DNA of 13,982 bases, taken from contig PKZI01000203.1 in the NCBI GenBank assembly GCA_003133005.1, positions 192-14,173 on the forward strand. Reading direction: 5' to 3'. Under the pieces are notes generated by a model. That model was not told the origin of the DNA and made no database searches. It worked only from the letters and a program-made list of their open reading frames with translations. Made by a program: the position numbers and the translations under genes. The DNA is from Acidimicrobiaceae bacterium. Lineage in GTDB: Bacteria; Actinomycetota; Acidimicrobiia; Acidimicrobiales; RAAP-2. Below, piece by piece: positions 6,996 through 13,982 of this stretch (positions are counted from its first letter, which is position 1; the number at the start of each line of letters is the position of its first letter).

Positions 6996-8447
6996 GTGGC
7001 ACGTGCCTCAGTTGTAATCGTCGGGGCGGGCATCAGCGGACTTAGCGCGGCGTGGGAACTCTCGAGTACGTCACCGGGTCCCGACGAAATAGTTCCACGG
7101 ATTGAAATCATCGAGGCGGCAGACCACGTCGGCGGCGCACTCGTCACGACACAATTTGCGGGTCGCACCATTGATCTCGGCGCAGACGGATTTCTCTCGC
7201 GACGACCAGAAGTGGTGCAACTCGCGCGCGAGTTGGGTGTCGAGCATGAACTCGAGGCCATCGACGCCAGTGGCGCCTGGATCTTTCTGCGAGGTGCGCT
7301 CAACGAACTTCCAGCTGGGCTCGTGCTCGGCGTGCCAACGAGCGCGCGGGCCTTCGATGGCGTTAAGGGCTTATCCGCGTCCGCTCGTCGCCACCTTCGC
7401 CGCGACGCCTGGTTCCCCAAGCGTCTGCACGTTGGTGATGATGCGAGCATCGGTGAAATAGTGCGAACGAAATTCGGACGCGAGGTGAGCTACCAGTTCA
7501 TTGAGCCAATGATTGGCGGTATCCAGGCTGGACGAATCGACGAGTTGTCCGCCCGCTCAGTATTTCCCGCACTTCTCGAAGCAGCCAAGAACGGTGGCTC
7601 CTTGATGAAGGCCCTACGGTCGACGAGTCCGATCAATCCGGAACCTGCGCATGAGCACGAGACGACGACACCGATGTTCTCCACGTTGCGAGACGGAGTC
7701 GGGTCACTTCCCACGACGTTGGCGCGCGAGCTCAAGGCGCGTGGCGTGGTGATACGTACCGGCGTCAGTGTGAGCGCGTTACGCCGCACGCCGTCGGGCA
7801 ACTACCCGTGGGAAATCGATACCTCGGACACGACGACGCCCGCCGACGTCGTCATCATGGCGACACCGGCGAATGTCACCGGTCGGCTCCTTGGTGCCCA
7901 CGACGACGCGCTTCGCGCGCTGGAAGACGTGCCCCTCGCGAGTGCCGCCATGGTGACCTTCAGTATGGCCCAGGACCAGATCACCCTGCCTCCGCGAGGC
8001 ACGGGCGTTCTCGTACCGCTGGGCACGACGTGGTCCGGCGATGGCTCGATGATGGTCACGGCCATTACCTTCCTCGATCGAAAGTGGCCGCACTTAAGCG
8101 AACCCGGCCGCGTCCTTCTTCGTGCTCACGTCGGACGAAGCGACGACGAGCGCGCCACGGCGCTCAGCGACAGCGACCTCATCGAGCGAGTGACGAAAGA
8201 ACTAGGCGTACTCCTGGGCAACTTCGGTCTCACCAGGGCCTCGTTGGTGCAGCGCTGGCCGTCATCGCTACCGCAGTATCGCGTGGGCCACGAACTCCTT
8301 GTCGAGAGAGCGCGGCGTGCCGCGAGTTCCCTTCACGTTGCGCTCGCGGGTATGGCCTACGACGGCATCGGTATTCCCGCAAGTGTTGGATCGGGACGCC
8401 GCGCCGCTCGCGAGACCGCAGCAATGTTGGATCACACGACGCGCTAG
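6996..8447 (+). CDS. hemG: Coproporphyrinogen III oxidase / protoporphyrinogen oxidase (HemY/CgoX family)
   Basis: A 483-residue FAD flavoprotein of the HemY/CgoX amine-oxidase-like family. The dinucleotide-binding motif VVIVGAGISGLSAAWEL spans residues 6-22. TIDLGADGFLSRRPE follows in the substrate region, and the FAD-closing C-terminal motif is seen in GMAYDGIGIPASVGSGR. In Actinobacteria and Firmicutes this family oxidises coproporphyrinogen III to coproporphyrin III, just before the ferrochelatase step; elsewhere the name HemG/HemY means protoporphyrinogen oxidase. GTG follows directly on the hemH TGA with no clear ribosome-binding site, implying translational coupling. The TAG stop shares the bases CTAG with the stop of the convergent methyltransferase gene. 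The substrate assignment follows from lineage and gene context, not from the sequence alone. Confidence 0.93.
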   Translation: MARASVVIVGAGISGLSAAWELSSTSPGPDEIVPRIEIIEAADHVGGALVTTQFAGRTIDLGADGFLSRRPEVVQLARELGVEHELEAIDASGAWIFLRGALNELPAGLVLGVPTSARAFDGVKGLSASARRHLRRDAWFPKRLHVGDDASIGEIVRTKFGREVSYQFIEPMIGGIQAGRIDELSARSVFPALLEAAKNGGSLMKALRSTSPINPEPAHEHETTTPMFSTLRDGVGSLPTTLARELKARGVVIRTGVSVSALRRTPSGNYPWEIDTSDTTTPADVVIMATPANVTGRLLGAHDDALRALEDVPLASAAMVTFSMAQDQITLPPRGTGVLVPLGTTWSGDGSMMVTAITFLDRKWPHLSEPGRVLLRAHVGRSDDERATALSDSDLIERVTKELGVLLGNFGLTRASLVQRWPSSLPQYRVGHELLVERARRAASSLHVALAGMAYDGIGIPASVGSGRRAARETAAMLDHTTR

Positions 8448-9751
8448 CCAATCTGTAAAGTTGCGTCGGGCTTTCGAAAAATAAGCTGGACGTCCGAGAT
8501 GTGGCGTTCGAGGAAGGCGCCCTCGCAATAGCCCAAGTACATACTCCAGAGTCTCTTAAACCGGTCGTCGAACCCCAGTTCTCGTATCTGTTCGAAGCGT
8601 TCTTCGACATTGCGCGCCCAGAGTCGCAGTGTCGTCGCGTAGTGCAGTCCGATGTCCTCGAGGTTGACTATCCGCAGATCGGTCACGCTCGACACCGAGG
8701 ACATGATCGACGCAATACTCGGCAAGCAACCACCGGGAAAGATCAGGTCGCGTATAAAGTCGTCGTGCAGTTTCGCTCGCTCGAAACTCTGATCGGAAAT
8801 GGTTATCGCTTGGAGGGCCATTCGTCCCTGACTCGTCAGAAGCGAAGAGCACTTCTTGAAGAACTCGTTGTAATGACGCCAACTGACCGCTTCAATCATT
8901 TCAATTGAGACCAGCGCATCGAACGTCCCTTCAAGGTCGCGATAATGCTCACCAATGACGGTTATCAAGTGGTCGAGCCCCGCGTCCTTCACGCGTTGCT
9001 CTGCCGCGTGACGCTGGTTTTCCGAGATGGTCGTCGTGGTGACCCGCGCGCCGTAGCGCGAGGCGGCATGGAGCGCGAACCCGGCCCAACCCGTGCCGAT
9101 TTCAAGGACGTGGTCGTTCTCGCTCAAAGCGAGTTTTCGACAGATCCGGTCGAACTTCTCAACCTGCGCGTCATACAACGAGGTCGCGTTGTCCTTGAAG
9201 ATCGCGCACGAATACGCGAGCGTCTCGTCGAGCATCAGCTCAAAGAACTCGTTCGAGAGGTCGTAATGCGCGTGAATGTTCTTTCGGTCCTTTTGACTCT
9301 CCTGATCGCGACCAATTAAACGCGCGAGGAAGACCCGTAATCTGGTGGGACCGGGTCCTAGCAAGGCCAATCGACGCCTCGTAAAGGCGTCTTGGCGAAG
9401 GCGCACTGGCTGTGACACACGAAAGAGGAAACGAACGACAGATCCCATGTCGTCGGTGTCCCAGAGTCCGTTGACGTAACTACGGCCCATACCTCGAGTT
9501 CCACCGAACACGATCGCCGCATAGGCGTCCCTATCGTGAATCGTAAGTTGGGCGTTCAACTCGCCGCTGCCCAGAGTGGCCTCTTCATCGTGCGTTCCCC
9601 AAACTTCGCGCAGTTGCAGCGTTCCTGCACCGCGCATCTTCTTTGCACCCACGAGACGAAAGAAGATCCAACGCGCGAGGCGCGAGAATCTCTGTCGACG
9701 TGGGGGAAGAAAATCGCCCGGGGCGATCGTTTCTTCAGGTCCGAGGGACAT
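8444..9751 (-). CDS. Cyclopropane-fatty-acyl-phospholipid synthase family SAM methyltransferase
   Basis: A 435-residue methyltransferase acting on the double bond of unsaturated acyl chains in membrane phospholipids. Family features: HYDLSNEFF (162-170), AYSCAIF (179-185), the S-adenosylmethionine site VLEIGTGWAGFA (215-226), SIEMIEAVSW (282-291), FIRDLIFPGGCLPS (332-345) and the C-terminal YCEGAFLERHISDVQLIF. The about 150-residue N-terminal domain is also present, so the protein is full length. Product could be a cyclopropane, a mid-chain methyl branch or a methylated precursor of furan fatty acids; the FAD and DUF1365 partners make something beyond plain cyclopropanation plausible. GGAG lies 6 bases before the ATG, and the start overlaps the DUF1365 gene by 17 bases. 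Confidence 0.92.
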   Translation of the reverse strand: MSLGPEETIAPGDFLPPRRQRFSRLARWIFFRLVGAKKMRGAGTLQLREVWGTHDEEATLGSGELNAQLTIHDRDAYAAIVFGGTRGMGRSYVNGLWDTDDMGSVVRFLFRVSQPVRLRQDAFTRRRLALLGPGPTRLRVFLARLIGRDQESQKDRKNIHAHYDLSNEFFELMLDETLAYSCAIFKDNATSLYDAQVEKFDRICRKLALSENDHVLEIGTGWAGFALHAASRYGARVTTTTISENQRHAAEQRVKDAGLDHLITVIGEHYRDLEGTFDALVSIEMIEAVSWRHYNEFFKKCSSLLTSQGRMALQAITISDQSFERAKLHDDFIRDLIFPGGCLPSIASIMSSVSSVTDLRIVNLEDIGLHYATTLRLWARNVEERFEQIRELGFDDRFKRLWSMYLGYCEGAFLERHISDVQLIFRKPDATLQIG

Positions 9752-10556
9752 TCACCTCTCCGTTCACTGGTTTTGGATGGGGCACGTACTTTATTCTTTT
9801 GGCGAACAAGCGTGCGGCCTGGACGTAGATCCGAAGGGAGACACGCAGGGCCATGTCGGGGTAACGGCGTGCGGCGTTCGTCACTTCTCGACTCGTGAGA
9901 CCAAAGCGGTCGAAGTTCATCGTTGCGCTGAATCGCTTTGCGCCGAGTCCGTCACTCGCGGAGGCATCGAGATCGAAGAGTTTCATGGAAAGACGAAATC
10001 GTTCATTGGGCTTGAAGTAAGTGAGCCGGTACCGACCCGCCATCTCTAAGAAGGGCGAAACGTGGTGCGCCTTTTCAAATTCCACCGCACCGGGAGGACC
10101 GAGCACGTAGAGATGGCGTTCGAGCCAGGGTGTATTGGTCACTTCGGCGATCGTGTTCACGATAGCCGCGCCGTCATAGAAGAAGTACAGCGAAATGGGA
10201 TTGAAGTTCCAGCCGAGTGACCTCAGGTTCGCGAGGAACGCGATACGACCCGGCGCGACGTCGCCGGTGAATTCGTAATACATTGTCCGTGCCGCTTCGT
10301 CGAGCGTGCCCGAGTACTGAGGAAGAAAATCATCTCTACGTATGACGTAGCGTCCCGGCAGACGATTCAACCAACTTGTTGGTGCCGTCGTCGCGGTAAC
10401 GTTCCCCTCGAGGACGATCCCCTTCACGCTGCGCGCAATCGTGTCGAGTTCATCGGTGTACAGGTCGAACATCATGACCTGATACGAAAACTTGTGTTCA
10501 CGAGGCAAGAAGCGGTCATGTGTCACCCGTCCCCAGTAGATGGCGGAGTCACTCAC
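9735..10556 (-). CDS. DUF1365 family protein
   Basis: A 273-residue protein of the DUF1365 family, whose biochemical function is unknown. Conserved blocks: GRVTHDRFLPREHKF (9-23), FNPISLYFFYD (118-128), EVTNTPW (138-144) and HHVSPFLEM (164-172). These are the family's usual histidine- and proline-rich patches. There is no signal peptide or obvious membrane helix. The frame is open upstream to an ATG at 10640, but those 28 residues are arginine-rich, unlike the family, and lie inside the previous gene. GTG at 10556 overlaps that gene's TGA as GTGA and is preferred; GTG at 10559 is the alternative. It is sandwiched between a FAD oxidoreductase and a cyclopropane-synthase-like enzyme, its standard neighbours, so a role in the same fatty-acid modification is inferred. 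Confidence 0.9.
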   Translation of the reverse strand: MSDSAIYWGRVTHDRFLPREHKFSYQVMMFDLYTDELDTIARSVKGIVLEGNVTATTAPTSWLNRLPGRYVIRRDDFLPQYSGTLDEAARTMYYEFTGDVAPGRIAFLANLRSLGWNFNPISLYFFYDGAAIVNTIAEVTNTPWLERHLYVLGPPGAVEFEKAHHVSPFLEMAGRYRLTYFKPNERFRLSMKLFDLDASASDGLGAKRFSATMNFDRFGLTSREVTNAARRYPDMALRVSLRIYVQAARLFAKRIKYVPHPKPVNGEVNVPRT

Positions 10557-11800
10557 CACGTGACACCAAGTGACTCGCACACTTCGAGGGCACTTTTCAC
10601 GCCGTCTTCGTGGAAACCGTAACCGAAGTACGCACCGCAAAAGGATGTCCGATTACCCGTGAGAGTGTGGCGTCGTGCCTGAGCACGAACTGATGCCAGA
10701 TCGAGGACCGGGTGTGAATAGCAAAAGCGGGCTAACACCTTACGGGGATCGATCTTGTCGTGACTGTTCAGCGACACGAAGAACCGTCGTGGAGCGTCGA
10801 GGGACTGCAGCGTCGAGATATCGTACGTGAGTGTCGCGAGTGCACTCGGACCTCCGTCGAACCGGTAATTCCAGGCAGCCCACGCGCGACTGGCGCGGGG
10901 CATCATTGCATCGTCCCAGTGCAACGTCACGTCATTCTCCTGGAAGGCTATGGACCCAAGTACGTAATTCTCTTGTTCGTTCGCGTCAACGAGTAATGCC
11001 AGCGCCTCATCGCTGTGGCACGCCACCACGACGTGATCGAAAGTTTCGACGCTCGCGGCGGTAGTGATCTCGACTGCATCGCTACTACGTCGGATAGCCA
11101 CCACCGATGCGGACGTGTGAATCTTGCCGCGCTCAGCGATTGCTTGCTCGAGACGCAGAACGTACGTGCGCGACCCGCCCTCGATTGTGCGCCACGCTGG
11201 TTTGCCACGCACGCTCAGTAGTCCGTGGCGCGAGAAGAACTCGGCGAAGGTGCGTGCCGGTATCTCAGTGAACGTAAGCGGGTTAGCCGACCAAATAGCC
11301 GAACCCATGGGCACCAAGTACCAATCAAGAAATTCCTTGCTCCAACGATGCTCGTTTAACAAATCGGCAAGCGTGCGATCAGGATCGGGAGGCTCTGTGA
11401 GAACGGCACGCAAGGTTCGATTGAACGAAAGAATGTCTCTCACCATTCGTAAAAATTTGGCACTAAGAATATTACGCCGCTGCGCAAAAATGGAGTTGAG
11501 GGTGCTCCCCTTCCATTCGAAATCCCGTCGCACGTCGCGATAGCTGAAGCTCATAGTGCTTTGCTTGGATATAACGCCAAGGCGATCCAAAAGAGCAATG
11601 AAAGAGGGATAGGTTTGATCGTTGTATACGAGAAATCCGGTATCAACCGGGTAGTCGCCGTCGCCTCCTGGTACGTCGACCGTGTGCGCATGGCCCCCAA
11701 GTGATTCTTCGCGTTCGAACAACGTGACGTCGTGCTGCTCGCTCAAGAGGTACGCAGCAGTCAGGCCGCTCACGCCCGCACCCACAACCGCAATCTTCAC
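10553..11800 (-). CDS. FAD-dependent amine-oxidase-like oxidoreductase of the DUF1365/CFA-synthase cassette
   Basis: A 415-residue flavoprotein. The N-terminal Rossmann motif is VVGAGVSGLTAAYLL (5-19), with the ribose-binding Glu29 (TLFERE), then GGHAHTV (35-41) and DTGFLVYN (53-60). The C-terminal FAD-closing segment is SFCGAYFGYGFHEDG (about 386-400). It is soluble, with no signal sequence. By family it belongs to the amine-oxidase/desaturase flavoproteins found beside DUF1365 and cyclopropane-synthase genes. A redox step on the acyl chain, before or after methylation, is the likely role (inference). The start is GTG with GGAGAGG 5 bases upstream. Its stop overlaps the DUF1365 start, and 65 bases separate it from the upstream HAD gene on the same strand, so the four may be co-transcribed. 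Confidence 0.9.
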   Translation of the reverse strand: MKIAVVGAGVSGLTAAYLLSEQHDVTLFEREESLGGHAHTVDVPGGDGDYPVDTGFLVYNDQTYPSFIALLDRLGVISKQSTMSFSYRDVRRDFEWKGSTLNSIFAQRRNILSAKFLRMVRDILSFNRTLRAVLTEPPDPDRTLADLLNEHRWSKEFLDWYLVPMGSAIWSANPLTFTEIPARTFAEFFSRHGLLSVRGKPAWRTIEGGSRTYVLRLEQAIAERGKIHTSASVVAIRRSSDAVEITTAASVETFDHVVVACHSDEALALLVDANEQENYVLGSIAFQENDVTLHWDDAMMPRASRAWAAWNYRFDGGPSALATLTYDISTLQSLDAPRRFFVSLNSHDKIDPRKVLARFCYSHPVLDLASVRAQARRHTLTGNRTSFCGAYFGYGFHEDGVKSALEVCESLGVTW

Positions 11801-11848
11801 TCTGGCCTCTCCATTACTGCTCGCTCCTAAGTATTCGAGCCTAAAGGG

Positions 11849-11862
11849 GGCACGGATGTGCC
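11849..11862 (-). terminator. Small hairpin after the HAD gene
   Basis: On the minus strand GGCAC-ATCC-GTGCC forms a 5-base-pair stem beginning 3 bases after the HAD stop codon and is followed by CCCTTTAGG. The stem is short and the T-run is only three bases. It may attenuate read-through into the FAD gene, but could be chance. Confidence 0.2.
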
Positions 11863-11865
11863 GAA

Positions 11866-12354
11866 CTACAAGTAGTAGCCCGAATGTATGTAGATACAGG
11901 GCACGCCCTCGCTGACGTACATAGCGTGATTCTTCGGATCGTCGTCGAGGGCCAACTGCACGTCAAAGCCTCGATCGCGTAGGTCGCGCAATACATCGCG
12001 TTTGAACGAATCGACGCCCGAATAGTCACCGTGCTCGCGCATGACGAGAAGATCCCAACGAATGGCAAAGCGTTCCAGCCACGCCAATGTTTGGTCCTGA
12101 ATGCGCCGGGGTCTCCCGGTGACGAGCACGATAAGCAGCGATGAATCGAGCAGCTCGAGTAAACGCTCAATCTCGTTGATAACGGGGTCCGCGCCCACCG
12201 CATTAAAGAAGCTTCGCCAGTCCCCCCAGTCAAGAAAGTGTTGGCGCCCCGCGGCATCAGCGAGAACACCGTCAATATCAAAAATGACCACTCGACTGGC
12301 GTCGCGTGGCTCGTCGCGCCAACGCCAATTACTTTGTTCGTTGTTCTCTAACAC
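11866..12354 (-). CDS. Small HAD-superfamily phosphatase, polynucleotide-kinase 3'-phosphatase-like
   Basis: A 162-residue protein with all four HAD catalytic motifs: VVIFDIDGVLAD (22-33, nucleophile Asp26 and acid/base Asp28), VLVTGRP (76-82, Thr79), Lys118 in SFKRD, and LALDDDP (134-140, Asp137-139). The spacing and the segments WLERF (92-96) and HSGYY at the end resemble the stand-alone phosphatase domain of T4-type polynucleotide kinase. No kinase P-loop is present, so only the phosphatase half is encoded. The substrate is unknown: nucleic-acid 3'-phosphates and small phosphate esters are both possible. The first about 20 residues (many Asn, Arg, Trp) precede the core and are of uncertain value. 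The start is GTG with only a weak purine stretch upstream. It is divergent from the fusion gene across 31 bases and may head the lipid-modification operon. Confidence 0.8.
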   Translation of the reverse strand: MLENNEQSNWRWRDEPRDASRVVIFDIDGVLADAAGRQHFLDWGDWRSFFNAVGADPVINEIERLLELLDSSLLIVLVTGRPRRIQDQTLAWLERFAIRWDLLVMREHGDYSGVDSFKRDVLRDLRDRGFDVQLALDDDPKNHAMYVSEGVPCIYIHSGYYL

Positions 12355-12372
12355 GGTTGATTTGCGCCTTTC

Positions 12373-12376
12373 GGAG
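12373..12376 (+). promoter_or_regulatory. Ribosome-binding site for the metallophosphoesterase-like fusion gene
   Basis: GGAG lies 9 bases before ATG at 12386. The reading frame stays open further upstream, but this is the first start with a ribosome-binding site, and it leaves a 31-base gap from the divergent HAD gene. Confidence 0.5.
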
Positions 12377-12385
12377 CCTTCGGCG

Positions 12386-13982
12386 ATGGTGTCTGCGAGA
12401 CTAGACCTCGTGACGCAGATTGAACGACAAACGATACCAATCCCCTACGGACACCACGTCTATGTCGTAAGCGACCTCTCATTATCTCCCACCACGAATG
12501 TTACGAGTCGTCCGGTCGCAGAATTCATCGAGTTGCTCAGCGACATCGACGACGCCGCCGTTGTAGTGGTAGCGGGCAATCTCTTTTATCCCGACGAAAC
12601 CGCCGACCTCGCAAAATTCATCGAGGCAACCTTCGTTGCGTCTCCAGAAATTCCTCGAGCGTTACGACAATTCTGTGAGAACGCGAACCACCAACTTATT
12701 GTGTTGCCCGGCAAGGACGACTACGAGCTTCGCGACCACGAACGAGCACAACAGAACCTCGAGGCACTCGGGGTGTCGATTGCCAAGGACATCATGTTCC
12801 AAGTTGCGAGTGCCGCAGGGGTGCGCGACGTCTTCGTGTGTGCGGGACGCGCCGACGTCGACCTCGAATTGGCCGACGCGAGTGAACGATCCGATGCGGA
12901 TCGCCTCGAAGATCCATCCGCATTCACGAGGTTCGTCACGTCAAGGGTCCTCTACCGGCGCCTCGGTCCTTGGGTGTGGCTCCCGGTACTCGCACTCGTC
13001 GGATTCGATTTCTTCAATACCATCGCAAAAATTGTTGGACACTTTACGCACCATCGCTACCGCGTGCACGCCCCGCACACGCCCACATTTTGGGGCAATC
13101 TTGTCGTGAACGTCATCGTCATCGTGCTTCTCGAGGCACTCGTCGTAAGTTTGGCGGGTCTCATCGTGCGGCGACGATTCGACCGTGACTCGAGGAGCGA
13201 ACGAACGGCATCGCTCAGCGAGCCTCTCGCGATCACCTACGCCTACGACGTCGACGCGCTCGAAATTGCACGTCGGGTAGTCGAGCGAGGAGGTGCAGGC
13301 GCAGTGATAGGTGGCGCCCCGCGTCCCGCCCTCGCGTTCCTCGACCACGGGGTTTGCGCAGCGCCAGGACCATCGCGCACCGTGATAATTGAGCGGCGAA
13401 GTTGGTTTGGATTTCCGCCCGTCTTTAGTTCCGTGGATCGACTCGGGATTGTCGAGATCGAGGCCGCGAGCACGTTGCAGGTGCGACTGGTCGCGGGAGA
13501 GACCCCACGACGCCGCGGCACCTGGTTCGAACGTCTCGTTGCCGGCCAACCCCTACAACCACCCCCGCCATCACGCACCGGTACCGTTGGTTCGTGGCCG
13601 AATAGCAACCCCTTTCCCGTCAACGTCGAGCGACTTCGCGCACAACGTCGTCAGCGTTCGGTGCGGCGTTGGGCAAGTGGCCTGCTGTTCTTGGATGGAT
13701 TAGTGAACGTGGCCGTCACCGCGTCACCGCCTCTACGTCATCGACTCCATCTTGTGCTCAGCGTGCTGCCCTTGGGCGTCGCCCAATCAGCGGCGGCATT
13801 GACCGCGGCGGCGGGAATTGGAATGATCATGACCGCGCGCGGTATCCGTCGGGGACAACGACGCTCCTGGTTCTTCGCCGTGGGAGCGCTTGCATTCACG
13901 ATGGTCGCTCACCTGGCTCGCGGCGGCTCGATCGTATCCTCAGTGGTCGCAGCGGCGATTCTGGTCTTTCTCGTCCTTCAGC
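12386..13982 (+). CDS. Degenerate metallophosphoesterase-like domain fused to an LPG-synthetase-like membrane domain (partial)
   Basis: An open frame of 532 codons that runs off the right edge. Residues 1-190 and about 265-385 together resemble a calcineurin-like metallophosphoesterase. The sites where the family has DxH, GD, GNHD and GHTH read DLS (30-32), GN (64-65), GKDD (109-112) and GGAP (309-312, followed by RPAL as in GHTHRPAL). The metal ligands are therefore largely lost and catalysis is doubtful. Two membrane helices (about 196-217 and 239-262) interrupt the domain between the third and last motifs. A proline-rich linker (388-396) precedes several hydrophobic segments (429-532) with PLRHRL, LPLG and ARGIRRGQRRSW. 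These resemble the membrane part of actinobacterial lysyl-phosphatidylglycerol synthetases (LysX/MprF-like, DUF2156 proteins). The lysyltransferase domain itself would be beyond the window, so this assignment is inference. Confidence 0.75.
   Translation, partial: MVSARLDLVTQIERQTIPIPYGHHVYVVSDLSLSPTTNVTSRPVAEFIELLSDIDDAAVVVVAGNLFYPDETADLAKFIEATFVASPEIPRALRQFCENANHQLIVLPGKDDYELRDHERAQQNLEALGVSIAKDIMFQVASAAGVRDVFVCAGRADVDLELADASERSDADRLEDPSAFTRFVTSRVLYRRLGPWVWLPVLALVGFDFFNTIAKIVGHFTHHRYRVHAPHTPTFWGNLVVNVIVIVLLEALVVSLAGLIVRRRFDRDSRSERTASLSEPLAITYAYDVDALEIARRVVERGGAGAVIGGAPRPALAFLDHGVCAAPGPSRTVIIERRSWFGFPPVFSSVDRLGIVEIEAASTLQVRLVAGETPRRRGTWFERLVAGQPLQPPPPSRTGTVGSWPNSNPFPVNVERLRAQRRQRSVRRWASGLLFLDGLVNVAVTASPPLRHRLHLVLSVLPLGVAQSAAALTAAAGIGMIMTARGIRRGQRRSWFFAVGALAFTMVAHLARGGSIVSSVVAAAILVFLVLQ

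Noticed and set aside
6713..7450. 245-codon minus-strand open frame across hemH and hemG
   Set aside because: Serine- and arginine-rich composition typical of an antisense shadow in high-G+C genes; both plus-strand genes are clear family members.
10557..10640. N-terminal extension of the DUF1365 gene from ATG 10640
   Set aside because: The extra residues are arginine-rich, do not resemble the family, and lie inside the FAD oxidoreductase coding region; the GTGA overlap start is more natural.
11801..11817. Five-codon upstream open frame (ATG GAG AGG CCA GAG TGA) overlapping the FAD gene start
   Set aside because: Its codons are made up largely of the ribosome-binding site itself; most likely coincidental.
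12941..13549. 202-codon minus-strand open frame opposite the fusion gene
   Set aside because: Low-complexity charged peptide with no family features; the plus-strand frame is open throughout and has coherent domains and membrane helices.

Overview
The window looks like a chromosomal segment of an actinobacterium of moderate G+C, possibly from the Acidimicrobiia or a related freshwater/marine lineage. The class-level guess is inference. It rests on the ctaE-qcrC-qcrA-qcrB order with a diheme QcrC and a Rieske protein carrying extra N-terminal membrane helices (the actinobacterial bcc-aa3 supercomplex), a short HelD, frequent GTG starts and a haem set of coproporphyrin-pathway type. No rRNA, tRNA, CRISPR array, insertion sequence or phage gene was seen. 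Genes are packed tightly and no gap exceeds 120 bases.

Layout: (1) 1-2575, minus strand: ctaE-qcrC-qcrA-qcrB, a respiratory operon with 4-base overlaps; qcrB runs off the left edge. (2) 2629-4935, minus: a HelD-type UvrD/Rep-superfamily ATPase that acts on RNA polymerase. (3) 4936-5052: a divergent control region with two palindromes. (4) 5053-8447, plus: hemE-hemH-hemG, converting uroporphyrinogen III toward haem; chdC/hemQ is not in the window. (5) 8444-12354, minus: HAD phosphatase, FAD-dependent amine-oxidase-like protein, DUF1365 protein, and a cyclopropane-fatty-acid-synthase-like methyltransferase. The last three overlap one another. This trio recurs in bacteria and is tied to modification of unsaturated membrane fatty acids. 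(6) 12386 to the right edge, plus: a long open reading frame. It starts with a metallophosphoesterase-like domain whose metal-binding motifs all appear replaced and which is interrupted by a membrane hairpin. It then enters a multi-helix domain resembling the membrane part of actinobacterial lysyl-phosphatidylglycerol synthetases (LysX/MprF-like); the catalytic part would lie outside the window.

Together the window joins electron transport, haem supply for those cytochromes, and membrane-lipid tailoring. The least described part is the right third: a fatty-acid-modifying cassette divergently placed, 31 bases apart, from a pseudo-metallophosphoesterase/lipid-aminoacylation fusion, with a small PNKP-like phosphatase at the junction.
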